This document shows, in pieces, positions 1 through 8,235 of a stretch of DNA of 26,206 nt. The notes beneath the pieces are model-generated. The model made no database searches, was not told the origin of the DNA, and saw only the letters and a list, made by a program, of their open reading frames with translations. The stretch comes from Anaerolineaceae bacterium (GTDB lineage: Bacteria > Chloroflexota > Anaerolineae > Anaerolineales > Anaerolineaceae). Where the stretch lies: NCBI GenBank assembly GCA_028714615.1, contig JAQTMA010000033.1, forward strand, positions 1-26,206. Reading direction: 5' to 3'. The number at the start of each line of letters is the position of its first letter. Positions within the stretch are counted from its first letter, which is position 1. The translations under genes were made by a program, and so were the position numbers.

Positions 1-308
1 GTGACCGCCTGTTAGCCCAGGCTCAGGAAGAATCCAATCGGACGCTCTCGCTTGCCCGTGAAAAAAGTGACCAATTCGTTGAAAGAGATGCTATCGTCAA
101 CGCTGCCCAGGCGCGGGCAGAACAGATTATCGCTCAAGCTCGGATTGAAGCCGAGCAAACCCGCCGAGATGCAGACGATTACGTCCTCGAGACGCTCACC
201 AAGTTAGAAGTCGAAATGGATCGCACCATGACCCAGGTGCGTAACGGTATCCGCACGTTGCAAGAAGAGAAACAGCGGAATGCATCTACCCAACAACAGC
301 CAATGTGA
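1..308 (+). CDS. C-terminal part of a coiled-coil protein (5' end outside window)
   Basis: An open frame (codons start at base 3) enters from the left edge and ends at a TGA at 306-308, giving about 101 residues. It is almost all charged and Ala/Gln/Glu/Arg-rich helix, with runs such as ARAEQIIAQARIEAEQTRRD and LTKLEVEMDRTMTQVRNGI. That composition is typical of a long coiled coil, like the stalk of ATP synthase subunit b or DivIVA-type proteins. No enzymatic motif is visible. The gene ends just before a strong terminator and converges on lon. The N-terminus that would define the family is missing, so the function is not assigned; a DivIVA-like or F-ATPase-b-like protein is only a guess. Confidence 0.75.
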   Translation, partial: DRLLAQAQEESNRTLSLAREKSDQFVERDAIVNAAQARAEQIIAQARIEAEQTRRDADDYVLETLTKLEVEMDRTMTQVRNGIRTLQEEKQRNASTQQQPM

Positions 309-334
309 ATCACCCACACCTACGATGTATTCCT

Positions 335-370
335 AAAAAAAAGATTGTCTTCGCAGACAATCTTTTTTTT
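335..370. terminator. Bidirectional intrinsic terminator between convergent genes
   Basis: Eight A residues (335-342), an 8-bp perfect stem GATTGTCT/AGACAATC (343-350 and 355-362), a TCGC loop, then eight T residues (363-370). The symmetry gives a U-tract on both strands, so it can end the coiled-coil gene transcript (+) and the folC-lon transcript (-). Confidence 0.93.
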
Positions 371-378
371 CGTGCTCC

Positions 379-2859
379 TCAACTACCTGTTTCGCTGGAA
401 ACTTCTTTTTCCGCTTTCTTATGGCGGGGAGGTTTGGCAGAAGCGGGATGTAAAGCCACCTGAACTACCTCGTCCATATGGCTCACAGGGATGATTTTCA
501 GATCTGTACGTACCTTCTTTGGTACGTCCACCAGATCTTTCAGATTCCGAGCAGGTAGAATAACGGTTTTCAATCCAGCGCGATGTGCGGATAGGATCTT
601 TTCGCGCAGTCCACCCACCGGGAGAACGTTCCCCCGCAAGGTAATTTCTCCCGTCATGCCCACTTCTTTATAGACCTCACGGTCCGTGAAAGCCGAAATC
701 ATGGCAGAAGCCATCGTAATGCCGGCGCTCGGCCCATCCTTAGGGATGGCGCCTTCCGGGATGTGAATGTGCACATCCAGCCGTTCGAATATATCTGTAG
801 GCAGATCAAACTGACGGGCGCGCGATTTGATGTAGGACAAAGCTGCTTGCGCCGATTCCTGCATGACGTCACCGATTTGCCCGGTGATCTGCAAGTTACC
901 TTTCCCCTCCAAGATCAGCACTTCCACCGGCATGATCTCTCCACCGTTCTCTGTCCAGGCGATTCCGGTGGCTACACCGACCTCATCTTTGCGCTCTGCT
1001 TCGGTTTCAAAAAATTGAGGGGGTCCCAGGTAGTGTTCTAACGCTCTTGAATTGATCGAACGAGGGTAACGTTTTTTCTCAGATTTCTGACGGGCTATCT
1101 TCCGAGCCAAGCGGCCAATCTCGCGCTCCAAATTCCTCACCCCAGCCTCATAGGTGTACTCACGGATCACTCGCCGCAGAGTATTCTCCGGAAATCCCAC
1201 CTCTTTTTCTTGCAGACCGGTTTCCTCAATCTGCCGTGGGATCAAAAATCGCTGCGCGATCTGCAGCTTTTCCTCTTCGATGTACCCAGGAAATTCAATC
1301 ACTTCCATGCGGTCGAGCAAAGCTGGTGGAATGTTGCCGATCGAATTTGCTGTGGTGATAAACATTACCCGGGAGAGGTCGAAGGGCAATTCCAGGTAAT
1401 GGTCCGAAAATGCAAAGTTTTGTTCCGGGTCAAGCACCTCGAGAAGTGCTGATGAAGGATCTCCCCGGAAATCCGCGCCTAGCTTGTCGATCTCATCCAA
1501 CATAAACAATGGATTGATCGTTCCGGCCCGGCGCATCGTTTGTAAGATTCGACCCGGGAGAGCGCCAATGTACGTCCGCCGGTGGCCTCGGATTTCAGCT
1601 TCATCCCGCACCCCACCTAACGAAAGACGCACAAACTTGCGTCCAAGGGCCTCCGCAATGGATCGTCCCAGGGAGGTTTTTCCCGTTCCGGGAGGGCCTA
1701 TAAAACACAGGATTGGCTGGCGGGCTTTCTTCGGCCCCAAGCTGCGCACCGCAATATATTCCAGAATCCGGTCTTTAGCTCGTCCCAGGCCATAATGGTA
1801 CTGTTCGAGCACCTTCGCCGCGTGTTTTACGTCTAAATTATCCTCGGTCGCCGTATCCCAGGGCAAGTCCAGAATCCAATCCAGGTAGGTACGAATGATA
1901 CCCACCTCTGGCGCCATCGGTGGCATCTGGTTGAGCCGTTCGATCTCCTTAAGGGCTGCAGCTCGAGCTTCTGCTGGAAGGTTAGCTTTCTCGACCCGCT
2001 CACGTAGCTCAGCGATCTCCCGCACCCATACATCTCCTTCGCCCAGCTCGGTTTGGATCGCCTTCATTTGTTCTCGCAGATAAAACTCTCGCTGGCTGCG
2101 GTCCACTTCGCTCTGCACCCGGGATTGAATTTCGTCTTCGAGCTCTAGCACATCCAGCTCTTGCGCCAGTAATTTATTAACTCGGCGCAGGCGCTCCTGC
2201 GGTTCAGGCATTAAGAGTAAAGTCTGGCGTTCCTTGATGGGCAATGACAGCGCCGTTGAGACCATATCGGCCAACCAACCAGGTTCGTTGATATTGATTG
2301 AGAACAAGTGAGCTTCATCCGGAAGACTGCGATCAAGCTGGACACAGCGCTCGAATAAGTCACGGGTAGTGCGCATCAGCGCATCGGTCTGGCGATCGAC
2401 ATCCAAGGGTTCCTCGATGACACGGGCCTTGACCACCTTATACGGTTCAAGTCGCGTAAAATCAAGCACCTGGACGCGCCGCCGGCCTTGAACCAGGGCA
2501 GATGAATTGCCATCCGGCATGCTTAACAGGCGTCCAACCGCCATCTCTACACCGATCGGAAGAAAATCCTCCGGCTGTGGGTCATCGACTTCCGCATCCC
2601 GCTGGGTAAGGGCGATCACCGTCTGCACATAACTCTGAGCTGTCTGAACTGCTAACAGGTTTGGACCCGGTACCACGAAAACCGGCGAGACCATGCGCGG
2701 GAATACTACCAGATCACGCATAACCAGCACCGGGCATTCGATTAATCCATCATCATCGGGTGTCGCATTCGGAATCCGGTAGAGCTCTTCGGTTCGCTGA
2801 TGTAAGGCTGTATTGAATTCTTCATCGTCCTGGTGCGTACCCCATTCTTCACCTTTCAT
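379..2859 (-). CDS. lon: ATP-dependent Lon protease
   Basis: Lon is a cytoplasmic homo-oligomeric AAA+ serine protease that unfolds and degrades damaged or regulatory proteins. The 826-residue length and domain order are those of bacterial LonA: an N-terminal substrate-binding domain (about 40-240), a helical linker (about 240-370), the AAA+ module with Walker A GPPGTGKT (388-395) and Walker B LFMLDEID (451-458), and the protease domain (about 625-805). The catalytic Ser711 lies in KDGPSAG and Lys754 in GGLREK. The ATG is preceded by GAGG at suitable spacing. It lies 30 bp downstream of folC on the same strand and probably shares its transcript. The tail after residue 805 is basic then acidic and probably disordered. 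No sign of damage. Confidence 0.97.
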   Translation of the reverse strand: MKGEEWGTHQDDEEFNTALHQRTEELYRIPNATPDDDGLIECPVLVMRDLVVFPRMVSPVFVVPGPNLLAVQTAQSYVQTVIALTQRDAEVDDPQPEDFLPIGVEMAVGRLLSMPDGNSSALVQGRRRVQVLDFTRLEPYKVVKARVIEEPLDVDRQTDALMRTTRDLFERCVQLDRSLPDEAHLFSININEPGWLADMVSTALSLPIKERQTLLLMPEPQERLRRVNKLLAQELDVLELEDEIQSRVQSEVDRSQREFYLREQMKAIQTELGEGDVWVREIAELRERVEKANLPAEARAAALKEIERLNQMPPMAPEVGIIRTYLDWILDLPWDTATEDNLDVKHAAKVLEQYHYGLGRAKDRILEYIAVRSLGPKKARQPILCFIGPPGTGKTSLGRSIAEALGRKFVRLSLGGVRDEAEIRGHRRTYIGALPGRILQTMRRAGTINPLFMLDEIDKLGADFRGDPSSALLEVLDPEQNFAFSDHYLELPFDLSRVMFITTANSIGNIPPALLDRMEVIEFPGYIEEEKLQIAQRFLIPRQIEETGLQEKEVGFPENTLRRVIREYTYEAGVRNLEREIGRLARKIARQKSEKKRYPRSINSRALEHYLGPPQFFETEAERKDEVGVATGIAWTENGGEIMPVEVLILEGKGNLQITGQIGDVMQESAQAALSYIKSRARQFDLPTDIFERLDVHIHIPEGAIPKDGPSAGITMASAMISAFTDREVYKEVGMTGEITLRGNVLPVGGLREKILSAHRAGLKTVILPARNLKDLVDVPKKVRTDLKIIPVSHMDEVVQVALHPASAKPPRHKKAEKEVSSETGS

Positions 2860-2889
2860 GCAAGGTCCTCTCTACTCAATCATTCCGGA

Positions 2890-4311
2890 TCAGCTCTCGG
2901 TTTGGGAGGCTTTTACGGGATACCGTTCTGTCGGATTCAGGTCGAACCATGCGTGACGTGTTCCAGCCGCAACAAACAAGCTACCCGTAGCAACCACAGC
3001 CGCATCTTTCCCGGCCAGCGCTAAAGCGTTCTGGAGAGCTAATTCCAACGGTAATACCGCTTGGGCAGGCACTCCAAATTGGTGCGCCAACTCAACGATC
3101 TTTTCGGCTTCCAGGGCGCGTGGGTGGATGGATTGAGTTGCAATCACTTGCCGGATCCGCGGGAGCAGGTTTTGGAACATACCACGCACATCTTTGTCCT
3201 CGGATGCGCCGAAAACCAGGATTACTGGTAATCCATGGAAATAATCTTCCAACGCCAAGCGCAACTTGAGGGCTGAGTCAGGATTATGAGCTGAATCTAC
3301 AACGACCGGTGGATCACGCCGCAGAACTTCAAAGCGCGCCGGCCACTTCACCTGGTTAAATCCATCGATGATTTGGTTTTCACTGATTACGAAACCTTCA
3401 CTGCGTGCAGCCTGTAACGCTGCGTAAGCCGTTGCGGCGTTTTCAACTTGATGGTAACCCAGCAGGGGGATATTTAACCGCTTTGGTTGGTAATCCGTCC
3501 GTTTTTCGAACTCGATATATGCATTCATTTCTTCCTGCTCGCTGGCCGGCCAAACCAGCAAGGTCTGGCCATCCAATGTATGCCTCACAGGTGAGAACAG
3601 CCAATCACGCCCAACCAATATCAACTGGGATTTCTGGTCGTCGGCTGCCTGATTAATGATCCGTAATGCCTCACCTTGTTGCGGCGCAGAAACGACCGGA
3701 CGATTCGGCTTGATGATTCCGGTTTTTTCTGTGGCTATCTTGGTGAGCGTATCTCCGAGTACGTTCATGTGATCGTAAGATAAGGTGGTTATTACGGAAA
3801 CGCAGGGGGTAATAATATTCGTAGCATCCAGTCGTCCACCCAGTCCGACCTCAACAACCGCGGCGGTGACGCCTTTACGGGAAAAGTAGAGGAACGCCAG
3901 GGCAGTTGTAAGCTCAAACGTAGTCAGTTTTTCAATGACATCGACGTGTGGGCGCAGCTCGTCAACCAATCTTACCAGATCAGCATGTGGGATGGGTTGT
4001 CCGTTGAGTTGGATGCGCTCGGTGTAATCCTGTAAGTGGGGTGACGTATATAGACCTACCTGATAACCAGCCGTCCTGAGTACGCTGGCGCACAGCGCCG
4101 CAACGGAGCCTTTACCTTTTGTTCCGGCGACGTGAAGAATCGGGTAGCGGTCTTGGGGATTCCCCAACCGGGCCATCAACTCCACCATTCGTCCTAGGTC
4201 GAATTTCTCCGGTGTGAAGCGAAAAGATCGCGTCAAGGAATAATCAACAAAACTGTAAAGGTAATCAAGCGCTTGCTGGTAGGCAGTCTCAGCGTCAATC
4301 AATGCACACAT
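2890..4311 (-). CDS. folC: Folylpolyglutamate synthase / dihydrofolate synthase
   Basis: This Mur-ligase-family cytoplasmic enzyme adds glutamate to folates using ATP, and in many bacteria also makes dihydrofolate from dihydropteroate. The 473-residue protein has the P-loop GTKGKGS (63-69), the family motif EVGLGGRLDATN (154-165), KTGIIKP (196-202) and the C-terminal-domain motif DSAHNPDS (339-346). The ATG at 4311 has only AGG directly before it. A TTG three codons in (4302) has an AGGAT better placed upstream, so the true start may be there. It is the first gene of a folC-lon unit driven by a well-formed promoter about 35 bp upstream. Whether it has both activities cannot be told from sequence alone. 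Confidence 0.94.
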   Translation of the reverse strand: MCALIDAETAYQQALDYLYSFVDYSLTRSFRFTPEKFDLGRMVELMARLGNPQDRYPILHVAGTKGKGSVAALCASVLRTAGYQVGLYTSPHLQDYTERIQLNGQPIPHADLVRLVDELRPHVDVIEKLTTFELTTALAFLYFSRKGVTAAVVEVGLGGRLDATNIITPCVSVITTLSYDHMNVLGDTLTKIATEKTGIIKPNRPVVSAPQQGEALRIINQAADDQKSQLILVGRDWLFSPVRHTLDGQTLLVWPASEQEEMNAYIEFEKRTDYQPKRLNIPLLGYHQVENAATAYAALQAARSEGFVISENQIIDGFNQVKWPARFEVLRRDPPVVVDSAHNPDSALKLRLALEDYFHGLPVILVFGASEDKDVRGMFQNLLPRIRQVIATQSIHPRALEAEKIVELAHQFGVPAQAVLPLELALQNALALAGKDAAVVATGSLFVAAGTRHAWFDLNPTERYPVKASQTES

Positions 4312-4344
4312 CCTAATTAAACTGCGGAATACTACGCGGCAAAG

Positions 4345-4373
4345 ATTGTACCCGTCCGGTAGGGATTGTGCAA
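4345..4373 (-). promoter_or_regulatory. Sigma-70-type promoter for folC-lon
   Basis: Read on the minus strand: -35 TTGCAC (4373-4368), a 17-bp spacer, -10 TACAAT (4350-4345). The predicted start near 4338 gives a leader of about 27 nt before the folC ATG. Confidence 0.7.
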
Positions 4374-4432
4374 GGGGAGAGTGAATTCAAGAATATGACC
4401 ATGATCCTCCTCAATATGGGGAATATGGAATA

Positions 4433-4461
4433 TTGACGGCTCCTTCCACTTCGAGTACAGT
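4433..4461 (+). promoter_or_regulatory. Sigma-70-type promoter for the DUF503-SDR-radical SAM operon
   Basis: TTGACG (4433-4438), a 17-bp spacer, TACAGT (4456-4461). It points away from the folC promoter about 60 bp off. The predicted start near 4468 gives a leader of about 33 nt to the DUF503 ATG. Between the two promoters are several AATATG/AATATT words that could bind a regulator; no specific one is recognised. Confidence 0.65.
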
Positions 4462-4500
4462 TGAGCAGATCTACTCGACCGGATGCACGGAGGACCAAAA

Positions 4501-4785
4501 ATGGTGGTGGGTAATCTGACGCTCATCCTACATTTGCCAGGCTGTTCATCCTTGAAAGAAAAGCGGGGGCGGCTTAAGCCAGTGATCGCCAGGCTTCATC
4601 GGGAGTTCAATATATCCGTCGCTGAAGTCGATCGACAGAATGCATGGCAAGAGGCTGTGGTCGCCTGTGCGCTGATCAGTACCGACCCTGGGTACATTCA
4701 ACGCAGCTTTGATCTGATGTCCCGGTTTGTGGAACTGCACTTTCATGATATCCAACTGGTGAATCAGCATTTTGAGCTATTCTAG
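4501..4785 (+). CDS. DUF503 family protein (YlxP-like)
   Basis: A 94-residue protein matching the DUF503/YlxP family: a short N-terminal strand (VVGNLTLILHLPGC), then SSLKEKRGRLKPVIARL and the N(I/V)SVAEVD segment typical of the family. Length is normal. Family members are small ferredoxin-fold proteins; in Firmicutes ylxP sits near infB and rbfA, and a role in ribosome assembly has been proposed, but the molecular function is not established. The start is set at 4501 rather than the in-frame ATG at 4483 because GGAGG (4489-4493) sits seven bases before it and lies inside the longer version. It is the first gene of a four-gene rightward unit, with the SDR gene starting 19 bp downstream. Confidence 0.85.
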   Translation: MVVGNLTLILHLPGCSSLKEKRGRLKPVIARLHREFNISVAEVDRQNAWQEAVVACALISTDPGYIQRSFDLMSRFVELHFHDIQLVNQHFELF

Positions 4786-4804
4786 TTCGTCTCGGAGGGA
4801 GGTT

Positions 4805-5596
4805 ATGGATCTTGAATTGAATGGAAAACGCGCTTTAGTCACCGGCGCCAGTCGTGGTTTGGGTTACGCCGCGGCCCACTGCCTGGTACAGGAGGGGGCT
4901 CGTGTGGCCATCAATTCTCGCAATGTGGCAAGCGTACAGGCTTCGGCTCATCGGCTGCAGGATGAGTTCCAGACTGAGGTGCTGGCGTTGCCCGGGGATG
5001 TTACAGATGCTAGCGCACCGGGTCGAATAATCGCACAATTCGTAGAACGATTCGGTGGACTGGATATCCTGATAACGAACGCGGGAGGCCCACCACCTGG
5101 CCCTTTCGAGTCATTCGATGATGCTGCCTGGCAACGCGCCCTTGAGGCCAACTTCCTAAGTCACGTACGCCTGATTCGAGCTGCTCTGCCTTTCTTGCGC
5201 CAATCTACTGCACCTAGCGTTCTGACGATCACCTCGTACTCAGTAAAGCAACCCATCCCCGGACTAATACTATCCAACAGTATCCGCGAAGCGACTATCG
5301 GTCTGACGAAGACCCTGGCGTTAGAATTGGGCAACCTGGGGATCCGTTTCAACTCAATTCTACCGGGTTGGACTGACACTGAGCGAGTCCAACAAATTAT
5401 GAGTGATCGGGCACAGGTCAACCAAACGACGATTGCGGACGAGCAAGCCAGGCAATCCAAAGATATTCCCCTGGGAAGGCTCGGTAATCCTGCTGAATTC
5501 GCTAAAGTAGCAGTATTCCTCGTCTCCCCCGCCGCATCCTACGTCACCGGCGTCATGCTACAAGTAGACGGTGGCGCCACGAAAAGTACCTTCTGA
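4805..5596 (+). CDS. SDR-family protein lacking the catalytic Tyr and Lys
   Basis: A 263-residue short-chain dehydrogenase/reductase with a Rossmann fold, similar in length to 3-oxoacyl-ACP reductases. The nucleotide-binding TGASRGLG (13-20) and NAGG (92-95) are intact, and the active-site-strand Ser144 is present (TITS). Where the YxxxK motif should be, nine and five residues before GLTK, the protein has Ser157 and Arg161 (LSNSIREATIGLTK). This matches a known divergent SDR group often annotated as FabG-like but with a non-canonical tetrad, so ordinary ketoreductase activity is doubtful. The start at 4805 is chosen for GGAGG at 4794-4798; an upstream in-frame ATG at 4772 would overlap DUF503. 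Substrate unknown. Confidence 0.88.
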   Translation: MDLELNGKRALVTGASRGLGYAAAHCLVQEGARVAINSRNVASVQASAHRLQDEFQTEVLALPGDVTDASAPGRIIAQFVERFGGLDILITNAGGPPPGPFESFDDAAWQRALEANFLSHVRLIRAALPFLRQSTAPSVLTITSYSVKQPIPGLILSNSIREATIGLTKTLALELGNLGIRFNSILPGWTDTERVQQIMSDRAQVNQTTIADEQARQSKDIPLGRLGNPAEFAKVAVFLVSPAASYVTGVMLQVDGGATKSTF

Positions 5597-5605
5597 GGTA
5601 TTTCT

Positions 5606-7537
5606 TTGCTGACAAACCTCGAAATCCAGGCTCGTCTCGAACGTATTCTGCTCACCGTTCAGAAGCCAGGGCGTTACGTGGGCGGGGAGCTCAATCAGAT
5701 TGTGAAAGACTGGCTATCGGTGAAAACTCATGTAGCCTTGGTTTTTCCGGAACTTTATGATTTAGGCCTCCCCAACCTTGGAATATCAATTCTGTACGAC
5801 ATCCTCAACCAACGGAGCGATACCCTCGCAGAGCGGGCTTACTCGCCCTGGATTGATATGGAATTAGCAATGCGTTCTGCCGCCATTCCCATGTATTCGC
5901 TTGAGAGCAAACACCCCCTCGCAGCATTCGATATCATTGGTTTCAGCCTCCCATATGAAACCTTGTATACCAATGCCATCAACCTGCTCGACCTGGCAGG
6001 AATTCCACTATTATCAGTAGAACGCGATGAACGTCATCCGCTCGTGATCGCCGGTGGACATTCTGCATTCAACCCCGAACCGATGTCGGATTTTATCGAT
6101 GCATTCGTCATCGGCGAAGGAGAGGAAGTCATTGGAGAGGTTATCGATGCTCACCAGTCCTGGAAAGCAGATGGTGAGGACCGCGCCGGATTGTTTCGCA
6201 GGCTGGCGAGAATTCCTGGTGTGTACGTCCCTTCGCTATACGAAGTTCATTACCAGCCGGATGGAACGATAGCCGGAATCGAAAAGCGTGATGATGCGGC
6301 AACCCTTCCAGTGCGAAAACGCATCGTTGGCCGGTTACCCCCACCCGTAACGCGTTTTCTGGTGCCTGCGATCGAAGTAGTACACGATCGCATCGCCCTT
6401 GAGATCATGCGCGGTTGCACACGCGGTTGCCGGTTCTGCCAGGCAGGTTTTATCAACCGTCCAATCCGGGAAAGACCGGTCGAGGAAATCGTTGAGGCCA
6501 TTCAGACCTCTCTCGATTGCACCGGCCAGCAGGAAGTTGCTCTCCTATCCCTATCTTCTTCTGACTACACGCATATTGACGAGCTCGTCCGGACAGTTGG
6601 CGAACGATTCGAGGGTCGTCACCTGACGATCGCTTTACCTTCTTTGCGGATAGAGTCCTTTTCAGCCGATCTAATGGACCAGTTGAAAGAAGCTCGCCCT
6701 TCCGGTGGATTTACATTAGCACCTGAAGCTGCCACCGAGCGCATGCGTCAATTGATCAATAAACCCGTCAGCACTGAACAACTACTGGAGACTGCTCGAG
6801 CGGTTTTCAGTCGGGGTTGGATGGCAATTAAACTCTACTTCATGATCGGCCATCCTTCTGAAACCCTGGAAGATGTGCAAGCCATCGCAGATCTTTGCCG
6901 ACAGGTACTGCGTGAAGGGCATAAGATAGTTGGGGGCCGCGCCAAGGTGCATGCCGGTATTGGCACGTTCGTTCCAAAACCCCACACCCCATTCCAGTGG
7001 GTTTCGTGCGACACCATTGATAAAATCCGCCTGAAGCAAACTCTACTCAAACGCGAGCTCCGCGATCCCAACATCAAGCTCAGTTTGACTCGTCCCGAAG
7101 ATACTCACTTGGAAGCTTGGCTTTCACGAGGCGACCGTCGCACCGGGAAAGTCATTTTGAGGGCGTGGCAGCTCGGCGCTAAGTTTGACGCCTGGCAGGA
7201 CCGGAATCATACTGCCATCTGGCTGGAGGCGTTTGCAGAATCTGGCCTCGATCCAGCTTTCTATTCTCACCGAACCCGCGCCGAACATGAAGTGCTCCCC
7301 TGGGCGCATATCGCCGCCGGGGTACGCCAGAAATACTTGCTCGAAGAATACCATCGCAGTCTCGCAGGTGAAACACGCGCAGACTGCCGGGAGCAATGTT
7401 TTGCTTGTGGTATTTTGCCTGGATACATTAACATGCGGATATCCAATCCCGGCGTATTGTGGAAATGCCCTGAAGTATCGCCACGATCGGCTCGGAGAAC
7501 ACCATCCAATTCTACCGGTGGAGATCAGCATGGATAG
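5606..7537 (+). CDS. B12-binding-domain radical SAM protein (TIGR03960-like)
   Basis: A 643-residue radical SAM protein. The N-terminal part (about 20-240) resembles the cobalamin-binding-like domain of the TIGR03960 group, with phrases such as PELYDLGLPNLG and VIGEGEE. The radical SAM core follows, with the [4Fe-4S] cysteines Cys271, Cys275 and Cys278 in MRGCTRGCRFCQAGF. A further Cys cluster (CREQCFACG) lies near the C-terminus. The start codon is TTG at 5606, supported by GAGG at 5595-5598. It overlaps the downstream DUF2344 gene by 8 bp; in many bacteria these two are adjacent or fused, so they probably act together. A role in RNA or ribosome-related modification has been suggested by gene context in other genomes, but the reaction is unknown. 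Confidence 0.9.
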   Translation: MLTNLEIQARLERILLTVQKPGRYVGGELNQIVKDWLSVKTHVALVFPELYDLGLPNLGISILYDILNQRSDTLAERAYSPWIDMELAMRSAAIPMYSLESKHPLAAFDIIGFSLPYETLYTNAINLLDLAGIPLLSVERDERHPLVIAGGHSAFNPEPMSDFIDAFVIGEGEEVIGEVIDAHQSWKADGEDRAGLFRRLARIPGVYVPSLYEVHYQPDGTIAGIEKRDDAATLPVRKRIVGRLPPPVTRFLVPAIEVVHDRIALEIMRGCTRGCRFCQAGFINRPIRERPVEEIVEAIQTSLDCTGQQEVALLSLSSSDYTHIDELVRTVGERFEGRHLTIALPSLRIESFSADLMDQLKEARPSGGFTLAPEAATERMRQLINKPVSTEQLLETARAVFSRGWMAIKLYFMIGHPSETLEDVQAIADLCRQVLREGHKIVGGRAKVHAGIGTFVPKPHTPFQWVSCDTIDKIRLKQTLLKRELRDPNIKLSLTRPEDTHLEAWLSRGDRRTGKVILRAWQLGAKFDAWQDRNHTAIWLEAFAESGLDPAFYSHRTRAEHEVLPWAHIAAGVRQKYLLEEYHRSLAGETRADCREQCFACGILPGYINMRISNPGVLWKCPEVSPRSARRTPSNSTGGDQHG

Positions 7538-8174
7538 CTCGACCATCCGTCTCCGGGTTACCTATGCGAAGTTTGGTGACCTGCGATATACTGGGAACCT
7601 GGATATGCAACGCTTGTGGGAGCGAATTTTCCGGCGCTCGCGTCTTCCAGTAGCCTACTCCAAAGGCTACCATCCTCAAGTACGCATCCAACAAGCTTGC
7701 GCCCTCCCGCTTGGTTTTTCCAGTACTTGTGAACTGCTTGACCTCTGGTTGGAATCCGCCTGTGAACTGGGTGAGATCGTGTATGTGCTGCAATCCGCCT
7801 CGCCGCCAGGTATAGTAATTAAGACTGTCGAGCAAGTCGAAATGCATGCTCCACCCCTCCAAACTCAAGTAATTGCCGCTACCTACCGGGTTTTCCTGCT
7901 CAACCCAACGGCGGATGACAGATTACCTGAAAGAATTTCGGAGCTCCTGGCATTGGAACGAATACCCCGTATCCGCCGGGATAAACCCTACGATTTACGA
8001 CCCTTGATTGAATCCCTTGACTACCTGCCGGGTACCGCTGACGGTCTACTCGGCTTGTCTATGGGACTGGCTGCTCGCGAAGGAGCTACTGGACGTCCGG
8101 AAGAAGTCCTGGATGCCCTCGGGTTGAACCCGTTGGAAATCCGCGTCGAAAGGATTGACTTACTTCTCAAATAA
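7530..8174 (+). CDS. DUF2344 protein (TIGR03936-like), partner of the radical SAM protein
   Basis: A 214-residue protein of the DUF2344/TIGR03936 family, recognisable by the N-terminal pattern RLRVTYAKFGDLRYTGNLDM, then SKGYHPQVRI and a basic C-terminal half. The family occurs next to, or fused with, the preceding radical SAM protein. An open frame runs upstream to 7185, but the start is set at ATG 7530 because GGTGGAG (7517-7523) precedes it and the conserved domain begins within ten residues. The 8-bp overlap with the upstream gene implies translational coupling. The function is not known; RNA binding or substrate delivery to the radical SAM enzyme is inference only. Confidence 0.87.
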   Translation: MDSSTIRLRVTYAKFGDLRYTGNLDMQRLWERIFRRSRLPVAYSKGYHPQVRIQQACALPLGFSSTCELLDLWLESACELGEIVYVLQSASPPGIVIKTVEQVEMHAPPLQTQVIAATYRVFLLNPTADDRLPERISELLALERIPRIRRDKPYDLRPLIESLDYLPGTADGLLGLSMGLAAREGATGRPEEVLDALGLNPLEIRVERIDLLLK

Positions 8175-8188
8175 ATATATTCGATTCC

Positions 8189-8197
8189 TGCTATAAT
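8189..8197 (+). promoter_or_regulatory. Extended -10 promoter before the PrsW gene
   Basis: TGCTATAAT, a perfect TATAAT with the TG extension and no convincing -35 at 16-18 bp. It lies just after the DUF2344 stop and about 40 bp before the protease ATG, so that gene can be transcribed on its own. Confidence 0.6.
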
Positions 8198-8235
8198 GAA
8201 ATTGCCAGGGGGTTATTGGGAGAAAGCGATCTTTC

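Noticed and set aside
1484..1795. Open frame of 103 codons on the + strand, opposite lon
   Set aside because: It lies wholly antisense to the AAA+ region of lon, has low-complexity Arg/Pro-rich content and no ribosome site; a shadow of a strongly biased gene.
7185..7529. N-terminal extension of the DUF2344 protein
   Set aside because: It runs out of frame through the radical SAM gene, has no family similarity, and a good ribosome site sits before ATG 7530.
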